From ZC4RG20 sp963702105 (GTDB lineage: Bacteria > Pseudomonadota > Gammaproteobacteria > Steroidobacterales > Rariloculaceae), in contig OY969712.1 in NCBI GenBank assembly GCA_963702105.1, forward strand, positions 3,472,001 to 3,536,000: a stretch of DNA of 64,000 nucleotides. The letters are read 5' to 3'. Positions 36,482-45,371 of this stretch are shown piece after piece (the stretch's first letter is position 1; each line of letters starts with the position of its first letter). Made by a program: the position numbers and the translations under genes. The notes under the pieces were generated by a model. That model was not told the DNA's origin, did no database searches, and saw nothing but the letters and a program-made list of their open reading frames with translations.

Positions 36482-38692
36482 TCAGCGCGCCAGAAGTACG
36501 ACGCTCGATCGGGGGTTCAGGCGGTAGATTCTGCAATCTTCGCAAACCGGCTCCTCGCCCACCGCGAAAAGGTCTTGTGGCGATTCTCGAGCGGTGTCAA
36601 CAGCGAGATGCCACCGCGCGCCCGCCATTCCTGGCGGCAAAGCGAAATCCACCGCATCCGTCCCGGCATTGAACATGAGGCAAAGTGCGCTGCGCGCGGC
36701 TTCCTGGATCAGGCAGGCGAACCGCCTTTCCTTCGGGTCGCCCCAGTTGGGCAGCCCTCCTTGCGGAGCACACCATCGGATCTCTGCGTCCGTGTAGAAC
36801 TGCTCCCTGCTCAAAACCGGATGCGCTCGGCGGAACGCCATCATGCCGCGGACGAAGCGGTAAATCTCCCGGTGCCGTTCGAGACAGCTCCAGTCATACC
36901 AGCTCGTTTCGTCGTCCTGGCAGTAAGCGTTGTTGTTGCCGCGTTGCGTGCGGCGGAATTCGTCGCCGCCCAGCAGCATCGGCACGCCGCGCGAAACCAA
37001 CAGGGTCAGGAGGAAATTCTTGACCTGGCGTTTCCGCACGTCCTCGATGCCGGCATCCGCAGTCTCGCCTTCGGCGCCGTAGTTGTCGCTGAAGTTGGCG
37101 TCCGTACCGTCGTGGCTATCTTCACCATTTCGTTCATTGTGCTTGTCGCGATAGCTGACGAGATCGTTTAGCGTGAAGCCGTCATGGCAGGTGATGAAAT
37201 TGATGCTGCCCTCGGGGCCTTTGCCGGACGCGGCATAGATGTCGGCACTCCCGCAGATGCGGCTCGCAAACAGACCGAGCATGCCGTCATCCCCGCGCCA
37301 AAACCGGCGGACGTCATCGCGGTAGCGGCCGTTCCACTCCGCCCAACGGCGCTCGGAGAAGCTGCCGACCTCATACGCTCCGGCGGCATCCCACGCCTCG
37401 GCGATGATCTTCACGTCTCTCAAAATCGGGTCTTCGGCGATCCGTTCGAGCAGCGGCGCGTTGGCCAGCAGCCTGCCGGAGCCGTCCCGGCCGAGAATCG
37501 AAGCAAGGTCGAAGCGAAACCCATCCACGTGCATCTCCAGCACCCAGTAGCGCAACGCGGCGAGGATGTGATCCCGCACGACGGGATGGTTGGCGTTGAT
37601 GGTATTGCCGGTTCCGGTGAAGTTCATGTAATGGCGCTTGTCGTCCGCCAATGTGTAGAAGATGGCGTTGTCGATTCCGCGAAAGCTCAGCGTCGGACCC
37701 AGTTCGTCTCCCTCCGCGGTGTGATTGAAAACAACGTCCAGGATCACCTCGATGCCCGCGCAATGCACGGCCCGCACCATCTCTTTGAACTCAAGCTTCT
37801 GCTGGCCCAAGCCGCCTGCACTGCTGTAGGACGCCTTCGGCGCAAAGAAGGCCACGGGATCGTAGCCCCAGTAATTCCTGCGCGGCCTGCCGGTCTGCGG
37901 ATCGGTGCCGGACGCCTGGTGTTCGTTGAACTCGAATACGGGCAAGAGTTCCACCGCCGTCACGCCCAATTTTTCCAGATAAGGGATCTTTTCGATTAGG
38001 CCGCGGTAGGTGCCGGGGTGCTCGACGCCCGAGTTGGGACGCACCGTAAAGCCGCGAACATGCGTTTCATAGATCACCGTCGTCGCCCAGGGATGCCGGA
38101 GCGGCCGGTCGTCCTGCCAGTCAAAGTGCTCCTGGGTAAATACACATTTCGGCATCGCGCCGGCGTCATCGAGTTTAGAGCGGACCAAGTCCCGCTCCGG
38201 CGCGGCCGGGTCATAGCCGCGCGCCGGCCTAAAGTCCCAATCTGGAAACAGGGAGATCGCCGTTGCAAACGGATCCACGAGGAGCTTGTTGAAGTCGAAG
38301 CGATGCCCTTCCGAAGGCTGGTACGGGCCATCCACCCGGTAACCATAGAGCTGACCGGGGGAAATCCCTTCGATCCAAACGTGCCACACGTCGCCCGTGC
38401 GGTTACGCCCGGGGTCGAGATCGACGACTCTCGCGGGCGTTGCGTCCGCAGCTCGATCGAACAACTCTACGCGAACGCGGCTGGCATGACGGCTGAACAA
38501 GGCGAAGTTGACGCCCCCCTCGGATTCATGCGTGCCCATCGGCAAGGGAACGCCTCTTCGCACTTCGGTGCGTTCGGAAACCTCCGCCACGTAACGATGC
38601 AGAGGCCGCTCGGACGCGGCCGGACCTGTGGTTGGGTTCGCCTCGTCCGCAGTCTGATCCGCCAAGGAGGTTGTCTGGTCCGTTCGCGTCAC
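36482..38692 (-). CDS. glgX: Glycogen debranching enzyme GlgX (GH13_11)
   Basis: GlgX hydrolyses the alpha-1,6 branches left by phosphorylase. The GTG at 38692 begins one base after the pgm stop and gives 736 residues; the upstream open frame overlaps pgm and is not used, while a TTG at 38704 is an alternative. A CBM48-type N-domain (GTHESEGGVNFALFSRHASR) precedes the GH13 barrel. Catalytic regions seen are DVVFNHTAEG, DGFRFDLASILGRD (nucleophile Asp), IIAEAWDAAG (acid Glu) and FITCHDGFTLNDLVSY. The length is normal for the family. Tight spacing to pgm and 88 bp to ppk2 support cotranscription. Confidence 0.92.
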   Translation of the reverse strand: MTRTDQTTSLADQTADEANPTTGPAASERPLHRYVAEVSERTEVRRGVPLPMGTHESEGGVNFALFSRHASRVRVELFDRAADATPARVVDLDPGRNRTGDVWHVWIEGISPGQLYGYRVDGPYQPSEGHRFDFNKLLVDPFATAISLFPDWDFRPARGYDPAAPERDLVRSKLDDAGAMPKCVFTQEHFDWQDDRPLRHPWATTVIYETHVRGFTVRPNSGVEHPGTYRGLIEKIPYLEKLGVTAVELLPVFEFNEHQASGTDPQTGRPRRNYWGYDPVAFFAPKASYSSAGGLGQQKLEFKEMVRAVHCAGIEVILDVVFNHTAEGDELGPTLSFRGIDNAIFYTLADDKRHYMNFTGTGNTINANHPVVRDHILAALRYWVLEMHVDGFRFDLASILGRDGSGRLLANAPLLERIAEDPILRDVKIIAEAWDAAGAYEVGSFSERRWAEWNGRYRDDVRRFWRGDDGMLGLFASRICGSADIYAASGKGPEGSINFITCHDGFTLNDLVSYRDKHNERNGEDSHDGTDANFSDNYGAEGETADAGIEDVRKRQVKNFLLTLLVSRGVPMLLGGDEFRRTQRGNNNAYCQDDETSWYDWSCLERHREIYRFVRGMMAFRRAHPVLSREQFYTDAEIRWCAPQGGLPNWGDPKERRFACLIQEAARSALCLMFNAGTDAVDFALPPGMAGARWHLAVDTARESPQDLFAVGEEPVCEDCRIYRLNPRSSVVLLAR

Positions 38693-38693
38693 A

Positions 38694-40366
38694 TCATCGG
38701 CCAATGTCGGAACCGCCGCGGGCCGCCAGCGCCGTATCGACGATAACCTGTGCTTCCTCGAGGATGCGGCGCAGATGGTCGGCGCCCCGGAAGCTCTCTG
38801 CATAGATTTTGTAGATGTCCTCGGTACCGGACGGGCGTGCCGCAAACCATCCGCTCTCGGCAATCACCTTCAACCCGCCGACCGGCGCGTCATTGCCCGG
38901 CGCGTGAGTGAGAATCCTCTGGATTTTTTCGCCTGCCAGCTCCGCCGACTGAATCTGTTGCGGCGAGAGCTGCAGCAGCGTTTGCTTTTGCTCCGCGGTC
39001 GCCGGCGCCTCGACTCGATCGTAGACGGGCTCGCCGAGCTCGCGCGTCAGCTCGGAGTAGATTTCGCCGGGATCGCGGCCCATGCGCGCGGTCATCTCCG
39101 CCGACAGCAAAGCGGGGACGATGCCGTCCTTGTCTGTCGTCCAGACGCTGCCGTCGAGACGGAGGAACGAAGCACCCGCACTCTCTTCCCCGCCGAAGCC
39201 GAGCGAACCATCGAGCAAGCCTTCCACGAACCACTTGAAACCGACCGGCACCTCGTAGAGCTTCCGGCCGAGTTTTGCGGTGACGCGATCGATGAGCTGG
39301 CTGCTCACGACGGTCTTGCCGACCGCCGCCGCGCTACTCCACCGCGGCCGATGCTGGAAGAGATAGAAGACGGCGGCGGAAAGGTAATGGTTGGGCGGCA
39401 GCAATCCCGCATTGCCGGTCACGATCCCATGCCGGTCGTGGTCGGTGTCGCAGGCAAAGGCAATGTCGAACCGATCCTTGAGTTCGATCAGGCTCTGCAT
39501 CGCGTAGGGCGATGAGGGGTCCATGCGAATCTGCCCGTCCCAATCGACCGTCATGAACCGGAAGGTCGGATCGACGGCTTCGTTCACGACAGTGAGATTC
39601 ACGCCATAGCGATCGGCAATGGGCCCCCAATAATGAACTCCTGCGCCGCCGAGCGGGTCCACGCCGATACGGACGTCCCCCCGCGAATCGCATCCATATC
39701 GAGCACGCTGCCGAGATCGCCTACATAAGCATTGAGAAAGTCATACCGGTGGGTAGTAGCCGCGTGCAGCGCCCGCTCGAACGAGGTCCGTCTAACTCCG
39801 TTTAGGCGGCTCTCAAGAAGCGCATTGGCGCGGGCTTCGATCCATCCCGTGACATCGGTCTCCGCCGGGCCGCCGTTAGGCGGGTTGTACTTGAAGCCGC
39901 CGCTGCCCGGCGGATTGTGCGAAGGCGTAATGACGATGCCGTCGGCGAGCCCCGCATCGCGGCCGCGGTTGTAAGTGAGAATTGCGTGAGAGACGACGGG
40001 GGTCGGGGTGTATTCGTCCTGTTCCGCGAGCATGACTTCCACACTATTGGCCGCCAGCACTTCGAGGGCACTCGCGTACGCCGGCACGGAAAGCGCGTGT
40101 GTGTCGATGCCGATGAAAAGCGGGCCGCCTATGCCCTGCCGCTTACGGTAATCACAGATGGCCTGACTGATGGCGATAACGTGCCATTCGTTGAACGTGC
40201 TTTCGAAGGCGGAGCCGCGATGCCCCGAGGTGCCGAACGCGACCCGCTGCTGTGGCACTGCCGCATCGGGCACCTCTGTGTAATAGGCTGTAACGAGCCT
40301 TGGCACGTCGACCAGCATTGCGGACGTAGCCGGTTTGCCAGCGAGGGGACTTAGATTCGAGGACAT
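38694..40366 (-). pseudogene. pgm: Phosphoglucomutase, frameshifted at a C6 tract
   Basis: Two overlapping frames carry one alpha-D-phosphohexomutase. The N-terminal part starts at ATG 40366 and has AFGTSGHRGSAF and the phosphoserine loop ITPSHNPPGSGGFKYN. It runs to LDMDAIRGG, after which it loses homology. The other frame picks up at once with RIGVDPLGGAGVHYWGPI, then the metal site DTDHDRHGIVT, GFGGEESAGASFLR and the phosphate-binding RPSGTEDIYKIYAESF. The switch falls at a run of six C (39677-39682); one extra base there would restore a 557-residue protein, close to the usual 546. So it is either a recent frameshift or a homopolymer sequencing error. Pgm interconverts glucose-1-P and glucose-6-P and is essential for the use of phosphorylase product. 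Confidence 0.82.
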
Positions 40367-40399
40367 CGGCTCTCAACTGTCCACGCTCATCATGCAAGA

Positions 40400-41278
40400 T
40401 CAGGCCACGGCCTTGGGCGCAAGGGCGGCCCCTATATCGGGCTCTCCCTTGCTCGCGAGCGCGAGCGCCACAGTCGTGGACGGGTTCAGGCTATCGACCA
40501 TCGAGCTCGGAAGCAAGATAGTGGCCCCTCGCTCCTTCGTGGTCTCGTAGATGATATTCATGGCCCGAAGTTGAAGCGCTACGGGGTGCCCGGCGTAAGT
40601 GTCCGCGGCCTCGACGAATTTTCCCGCTATCGCCGCCTCGGCCGAGCCAAGAATGACGCGCGCCTGCTTCTCACGCTCAGCCTGAGCCTGCCGAGACATC
40701 GCATCCTGCAATGCCTCCGGGATGGCAACGTCTCGTATTTCCACCGAGCTCACCGATATGCCCCAGGGAGCGGTCTTTTTGCCGATCTCGTCCTTAAGTT
40801 GCTCATCCGCTTCTTTGCGATCGGACAACAACGAAGCCAACATAGAAGAACCGATCATCTCGCGCAGCGACGTTTGCGCAACCCGGTCGATGGCTTCCCG
40901 ATAGTTGGTAATCGCCAACGCCGCCTTCTCCGCATCGTGCACGTGCCAAAAGATGATCGCGTCGACGTTCACCGGAACCGTATCCTTGGTAAGCGCCTGC
41001 TCGGCGTTGAAGGCTGTGGTCTGGATACGTCCGTCGATCACGGCCGTCACGCTGTCCACGATGGGAATGATCGCGAACATACCCGCTCCCTTGACGCTTT
41101 GCAGTTTTCCCATCCTCAGGATCACGAACTTTTGCCAAGCGTTGGCCATCCTCAATGACATCGCGACGATTATCGCGACGGCGAAGAACGGCACGGCCAG
41201 ATAGAGATTCGCCCATTGGGCGGCGGCAGCGCCCAATAGAACGAGAAGGACTACCAAGAATGACGTAATCGGATTCAT
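40400..41278 (-). CDS. Slipin/stomatin-like SPFH-domain membrane protein
   Basis: The ATG at 41278 with GGAG upstream gives 292 residues. Hydrophobic N-terminal segments (SFLVVLLVLLGAAAA and LYLAVPFFAVAIIVAMSL) anchor it. The SPFH/Band 7 domain follows (QKFVILRMGKLQSVKGAGMF; AIIFWHVHDAEKAALAITNY; VSSVEIRDVAIPEALQDAMS) with a charged coiled region QAQAEREKQARVILGSAEAA. The C-terminus is short. Slipins assemble into membrane microdomain scaffolds and are often paired with an NfeD-type protease, which is not seen here. It is 33 bp upstream of pgm on the same strand and so may lead the glycogen operon. A broken paralogue lies at 16437-16652. Confidence 0.88.
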   Translation of the reverse strand: MNPITSFLVVLLVLLGAAAAQWANLYLAVPFFAVAIIVAMSLRMANAWQKFVILRMGKLQSVKGAGMFAIIPIVDSVTAVIDGRIQTTAFNAEQALTKDTVPVNVDAIIFWHVHDAEKAALAITNYREAIDRVAQTSLREMIGSSMLASLLSDRKEADEQLKDEIGKKTAPWGISVSSVEIRDVAIPEALQDAMSRQAQAEREKQARVILGSAEAAIAGKFVEAADTYAGHPVALQLRAMNIIYETTKERGATILLPSSMVDSLNPSTTVALALASKGEPDIGAALAPKAVA

Positions 41279-41602
41279 ACCCAATGCTCCATCTATCCGG
41301 TGACAACCGTCGACAGAAGCCTCATTCTGCTCTCCGACAAGCCGCCCCTCTGTGCGGCAGCGTACGCAGGATAGGCAATTCGGTTCAGAGCGAACTGTAT
41401 GTGTGCAGCCGAACAGATGGCGCAGTATTTTGCCGCCATTCTTTACGCATGGTCGTGCGGCGCCCAGTTTGGGTTCCGAGACGAACACGCCTGAATCGAA
41501 TACGTCATTACTACGAGACGAGACCGTATTCGGTACAGGGGGCGCTCAATCGACGATTGAAATTCTCTTGAGCACACTTCATATGGACGAAGGAAGCAGA
41601 TC
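41279..41602. promoter_or_regulatory. Divergent intergenic region, likely promoters for slipin operon and DUF883-like gene
   Basis: These 324 bp separate the minus-strand slipin-glycogen run from the plus-strand DUF883-like gene, so both need promoters here. On the plus strand TTGAAA (near 41558) is followed about 15 bases later by TTCATAT, a passable sigma-70 arrangement ending some 20 bp before ATG 41603. No clear element was found for the minus strand. Confidence 0.3.
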
Positions 41603-41953
41603 ATGGAAACGTCAGAAAGGCTCGTATCGACCGATACTGAAGGCGATAACACCGTCGCACGCCGCATCCACCAAGCGGAAAGCGGCGCGCATCACACTAT
41701 TGATAAAGCGGCCGCAGGCGCACGGCCCGCGGTGGACCGGGTCGCCGCCAGTGCCCATCATGCGGTCGACGGCGCAGCCAACGTTGCGAACCGGGCCGCG
41801 GGGTCACTGCGCCACAAAGGCGAGCGACTCAAGGAAGCGCGAGGGCACGTAATGGAGTACTCGCGCGAGCACCTGAGCAAACATCCCGTCGCTTCGCTGA
41901 GCATTGCGGTTTGCGCTGGTTTCCTATTAGGCCGCATGATCGGCTCTCGTTAG
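41603..41953 (+). CDS. DUF883/ElaB-like C-tail-anchored membrane protein
   Basis: A 116-residue protein starts at ATG 41603 behind GGAAG. It is Ala- and His-rich with amphipathic repeats (HHTIDKAAAGARPAVDRVAA and AHHAVDGAANVANRAAG), consistent with a long helix. A charged stretch and a C-terminal hydrophobic segment HPVASLSIAVCAGFLLGRMI follow, ending GSR. This layout (acidic or amphipathic helix, then a glycine-containing C-terminal anchor) is that of the YqjD/ElaB/DUF883 family, which in E. coli binds ribosomes at the membrane in stationary phase. The match is by architecture, so the specific role is inferred. Confidence 0.7.
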   Translation: METSERLVSTDTEGDNTVARRIHQAESGAHHTIDKAAAGARPAVDRVAASAHHAVDGAANVANRAAGSLRHKGERLKEARGHVMEYSREHLSKHPVASLSIAVCAGFLLGRMIGSR

Positions 41954-42108
41954 GCAATAGCGGGGAAACGGATCTTGAAAGAGGCGCCACAGAACTCAGC
42001 TACGGTCTGTGCGGCCGCGTACACTCGCGCGCATCGGGACAATCGCAACGCTTGACCCTCGTCGCCATCGCGCTAACCTGTATAGGCCTTCTTTCGGGAG
42101 CGCGGATA

Positions 42109-42714
42109 GTGAGACTATGCCGGGACAATGTCAGGGCGGCCCCGAAGCGCGCGCGGGCAGCGGCGAGCGTGATTCTCACCCTCGGTGCCGCATCAGCGTC
42201 CGGAATGGAGTGCGCGGGTATCACGTTCCCCGACCATGTCCAAGTTCATGGCGAATCTCTAACGCTTAACGGGCTGGGCGTCCGCAACGCAAGTGTGTTC
42301 AAAGTCGGCGTCTATGTTGCCGCACTGTATCTAAGCAAACCCCTCAGCGACCCACACCGAATTCTGCAATCGAACATTCCGAGTGCGCTCGTCCTCCGGT
42401 TCATACGTCCCGTAAGCGCGAACCAGGTCAGAAAGAGCTGGCAAGAAGGGTTCGCAACGAACGCACCAGGCCACCCGCCATGGCTCGAGAAAGGTCTCAC
42501 CCAGCTGAACAGCTGGGTGACGGACGTAACCGCGGGGGAGCGGATGACTTTTTCGCGCATCCCCGGAAAGGGGATGCAGTTCGCCCTTGACGGTACCGTG
42601 AAAGGCACGATCAAAGGGGACGAATTTTCGAAGGCATTTCTGTCGATCTGGTTCGGAGAGGTTCCGCAGACGCCGGAATTGAAGAGCGGACTCCTCGGCG
42701 GCCCCTGCCTCTGA
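42109..42714 (+). CDS. Exported chalcone-isomerase-like protein
   Basis: The GTG at 42109 with GGGAG eight bases upstream starts a 201-residue protein with a signal peptide (RARAAASVILTLGAASASG). The mature part has the chalcone isomerase-like pattern: GITFPDHVQVHGESLTLNGL, then VRNASVFKVGVYVAALYLSK, ALVLRFIRPVSANQVRKSW, and a C-terminal IKGDEFSKAFLSIWFGE. Bacterial members lack the plant catalytic residues and are periplasmic proteins of unknown function. The open frame extends to 41911 but overlaps the preceding gene and has no signal there. It converges with the AI-2E permease gene. Confidence 0.78.
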   Translation: MRLCRDNVRAAPKRARAAASVILTLGAASASGMECAGITFPDHVQVHGESLTLNGLGVRNASVFKVGVYVAALYLSKPLSDPHRILQSNIPSALVLRFIRPVSANQVRKSWQEGFATNAPGHPPWLEKGLTQLNSWVTDVTAGERMTFSRIPGKGMQFALDGTVKGTIKGDEFSKAFLSIWFGEVPQTPELKSGLLGGPCL

Positions 42715-42743
42715 GCGAGACGAATCCCAATTCGCGCTGCAAT

Positions 42744-42765
42744 GCGCGCGTTTCGACTCGCGCGC
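42744..42765. terminator. GC hairpin between convergent genes, possible bidirectional terminator
   Basis: GCGCGCG at 42744-42750 pairs perfectly with CGCGCGC at 42759-42765 across an eight-base loop TTTCGACT. It sits 30 bp after the chalcone-isomerase-like stop and 15 bp after the AI-2E stop. There is no run of T on either side, so termination efficiency is uncertain. Confidence 0.4.
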
Positions 42766-42779
42766 CTTGGACGACGCTC

Positions 42780-43961
42780 TCAGTCCCCCAGCAATTCACC
42801 GAGCGGCTGCAAACCGTCGACTCGGTCGCAGACGGCCTTCAGGGCCATCAGCAACGGTGCGCCCAGCAGCAGGCCCCATATTCCCCATAGCCAACCCCAT
42901 GCCAACACGCCAACGAAAATCACCGTCGGGCTCATGCGGCTGGCACGCCCGGTCAACCACGGATTGAGCAGATTCCCGGCAAGCACGTGGATCAGGAGCG
43001 ACGCGCCGCCCGTCAGAAGCGCCATGCTGAACGTCCCGAACTGAAGAAAAGCGATCAGTGCTGCGCCAGCGCTTGCCACGATCGCACCGACGTAAGGCAC
43101 GAGATTGAGGACGGCCGCTGCCACGCCCCAAACGGCTGCGTGTGCCAGGCCGATCCATACGAACGCCACCCAAGTGGCGACGCCGACCAAGACACTGGTG
43201 AATACCTGCACCACCATAAAGCGCTGGATCTGCCGATTGATCTCGTCCAGCACTTCGACCGTGACTTTCTTCTGGCCGAAGGTCGGCCCACTGACCTTGG
43301 CCATCTTGCGGCGAAAGCGGTCGCCCGACGCCAGGAGGAAATACGTGATGAAACACACCACCATCGCTCTGCCGACCAGACCGGCGACACCGAGTGTGCC
43401 GCTCCAAAGGTAGTCCTTTACGTTGAAGCGCGGCCGCTCGACCTGTACGCGCGTGACACCCTCCGCCGCCGACGACGATGCAGAACGGCTGTCCTCCGCC
43501 GCCTGCTGGAGCTTCGCGGCGGCTCTCTGAACCTTATCGATGGCACCCTCGGGCGCGTCGCGCTCGGGGCGCAACGACTGGCGCAGTTTCTCCGCTGCGT
43601 CGGGCAGCGACCCGATCAGGGCAGAGGCGTCGTCGCTGAGCGAATAGGCCATGAAGCCAAAGCCGCCCATGGCCAAGAGCAGCAATCCAGCAGCCCCAAC
43701 AGAACGTGGAATCCGCCAGCGCTGAAGTCGAGCCACCACCGGCGACAGCGCGTAGCTGCACATCAACCCCATCAGCAGCGGGATGAACACGGCCGCGGCC
43801 CAGCGTAACGCGTACAGGCCGGCCACCAAGGCGATTAACCCTAGCGCGGAGCTGCGCAGGTTGAACGGCACCTGCAGGCGCACGCGCGAAGGCTCCCCAG
43901 AGATCATCTCCGGAGCGGGCCCGGTCTCTGGCGAGGGCCCGATGGCGGGGTCAATGTGCAT
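42780..43961 (-). CDS. AI-2E family transporter (PF01594 permease)
   Basis: The 393-residue protein has about seven to eight TM helices. The first pair is GLIALVAGLYALRWAAAVFI and PLLMGLMCSYALSPVVARLQ. A large soluble loop (about 120-200) is rich in Ala, Gln and Ser, and the family's C-terminal half follows with VPYVGAIVASAGAALIAFLQ, LAGNLLNPWLTGRASRMSPT and WGIWGLLLGAPLLMALKAVC. The family includes TqsA/YdiK and Na+/H+ antiporter-like members; AI-2 export has been shown for few of them. No quorum gene is nearby, so the substrate is unknown. Confidence 0.85.
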   Translation of the reverse strand: MHIDPAIGPSPETGPAPEMISGEPSRVRLQVPFNLRSSALGLIALVAGLYALRWAAAVFIPLLMGLMCSYALSPVVARLQRWRIPRSVGAAGLLLLAMGGFGFMAYSLSDDASALIGSLPDAAEKLRQSLRPERDAPEGAIDKVQRAAAKLQQAAEDSRSASSSAAEGVTRVQVERPRFNVKDYLWSGTLGVAGLVGRAMVVCFITYFLLASGDRFRRKMAKVSGPTFGQKKVTVEVLDEINRQIQRFMVVQVFTSVLVGVATWVAFVWIGLAHAAVWGVAAAVLNLVPYVGAIVASAGAALIAFLQFGTFSMALLTGGASLLIHVLAGNLLNPWLTGRASRMSPTVIFVGVLAWGWLWGIWGLLLGAPLLMALKAVCDRVDGLQPLGELLGD

Positions 43962-44366
43962 ATGCTTATCTCGGAGTTGCGTCGGCCCTCCGCCTTACGC
44001 CGCGACTACCCAGACGAGCGGCATTTTGACGATCCTCGAGGGCGCCTGTCCATCTAATCTGCCCTCCTCCGACCGATGCGACCGTGCGCTACCGCACGCA
44101 CGGGCGACGGCACTGCAAGGAACGGTATCGGTACTTGGAACAGATCGCGCGATCGCGCAGCGCGATGGCTGCATCATGCTTCGCAGCTTCGCAGTCCTGG
44201 GCACGGGCGCGGTTGCCGTTCTGGAACTGGGCTATGCGTGTTGACGTACAGACGGTGTCGGCACACTCAGCCTAATCTCCTCGAATTGGAGTCGGACCTG
44301 CGCGCAAACGATTCCCGTGAAGTGTCTTTGAAGCGCGCCTTATTCCGCATATCACAGGAAACTCCC
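43962..44366. other. Intergenic region, no supported gene
   Basis: About 405 bp upstream of the collagen-like lipoprotein gene hold only short frames without ribosome sites. TTGACG near 44241 and TTGAAG near 44329 are possible -35 elements, but no convincing -10 partner was found. Confidence 0.35.
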
Positions 44367-45293
44367 ATGAAAGATTCCATCCAAGCAAATCGGTCTATAC
44401 CGAAGAGCCCACTGCTGCTCGCGATCGTCGCAACATTCGCCGTTGGGTGCGCCACCCAGCCGGATCGGCTCGCGGCGGTTGACTATACCGGCCCCGCCGG
44501 CGCCGTCGGTCCGGCGGGGGCAGCGGGACCGCAGGGTGCAACGGGCGACGCCGGGGCGCCCGGGCTGGCAGTTGCCGGCCCTAGCGGTCCACAAGGCGCG
44601 GCCGGCCCCCAAGGTCCGCAAGGCCCGGAGGGCGCGACGGGCCCCACCGGCAAGACGGTGGTTGGCCGCGCCGGTGAGGCCGGTCCTGCGGGTCCCACTG
44701 GATCGCAAGGAGCGACCGGACAGACCGGCGCTCAGGGCCCCAGCGTCGCCGGCGCCGCCGGTCCACGCGGATCCACCGGTCCCGCAGGCATACAAGGCGT
44801 GGCCGGTAGCCCGGGCGCCGAAGGGCCGACTACGGTGGGTCCGACCGGTCCGGCCGGTCCGGCCGGTATTGCGGGTGCGCGAGGCGCAACCGGGGCCACG
44901 GGAGCCGAGGGCAGCAGCGCTGACGTGGCCGGCATCGAGGGTGCGGCGGGCCCGGCAGGCGTCGCTGGTCCGCAGGGCCTGACCGGGTCCACGGGTTTGC
45001 GAGGCGCGGCGGCCGGAAGTGGCGCCTGGAGCCCGTATAGGGACTACACGTTTAGCGCAAATAGCGACGCTATTTTGCGTTCTGACAGAAACACAGCGCG
45101 GGAGATTGCCGGCTACCTCGCTCAGAATCCGAGCTATCGGGTTGGATTGGATGGCGGCAGTGAGCGCCGTGTCGGTAGCGTCCGTGATGCGTTAGTCGCT
45201 GCCGGCGTGCCCGAATACAAGATTGAGGCGGGTCCCTTCGGCGATAGTCAGCTCGAAACCGAAGACCGAGTCGCCGTGCTAATCAACAAGTAG
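44367..45293 (+). CDS. Lipoprotein with collagen-like repeats and C-terminal OmpA-like domain
   Basis: The ATG at 44367 follows AGGAAA at eight bases and gives 308 residues. A lipoprotein signal (LLLAIVATFAVGC) puts the lipidated Cys at residue 28. From Gly42 to about residue 222 the sequence is mostly Gly-X-Y triplets, poor in Pro-Pro and rich in Ala, Thr, Gln and Pro. Short breaks carrying Val-Ala-Gly or Val-Gly recur about every 28-30 residues (GLAVAGPSG, GKTVVGRAG, GPSVAGAAG, GPTTVGPTG, SSADVAGIEG). The C-terminal 85 residues (DYTFSANSDAILRSDRNTAR, then EIAGYLAQNP and VRDALVAAGVPEYKIEAGPF) resemble an OmpA/Pal peptidoglycan-binding fold. The inferred picture is an outer-membrane lipoprotein with a triple-helical spacer reaching the cell wall or surface. 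No hydroxylase gene is near. Confidence 0.82.
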   Translation: MKDSIQANRSIPKSPLLLAIVATFAVGCATQPDRLAAVDYTGPAGAVGPAGAAGPQGATGDAGAPGLAVAGPSGPQGAAGPQGPQGPEGATGPTGKTVVGRAGEAGPAGPTGSQGATGQTGAQGPSVAGAAGPRGSTGPAGIQGVAGSPGAEGPTTVGPTGPAGPAGIAGARGATGATGAEGSSADVAGIEGAAGPAGVAGPQGLTGSTGLRGAAAGSGAWSPYRDYTFSANSDAILRSDRNTAREIAGYLAQNPSYRVGLDGGSERRVGSVRDALVAAGVPEYKIEAGPFGDSQLETEDRVAVLINK

Positions 45294-45316
45294 CCGCCAG
45301 CAGTCATATTCTTGCG

Positions 45317-45346
45317 GACCGGCGCGGCGATGCAGCTGTGCCGGTC
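45317..45346. terminator. Hairpin between convergent genes, possible terminator
   Basis: GACCGGC at 45317-45323 pairs with GCCGGTC at 45340-45346 over a 16-base loop, followed on the plus strand by TTGGTCT. It lies 24 bp after the collagen-like gene and 26 bp after the end of the antiporter gene on the other strand. The long loop and weak T-tract make it a moderate candidate. Confidence 0.4.
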
Positions 45347-45371
45347 TTGGTCTCTGCGCGACGCGGCGCAC

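Noticed and set aside
44480..45010. Repeat-rich DNA of the collagen-like gene as a possible CRISPR array
   Set aside because: The periodicity is 9 bp and codes for Gly-X-Y; there are no identical repeats with unique spacers.
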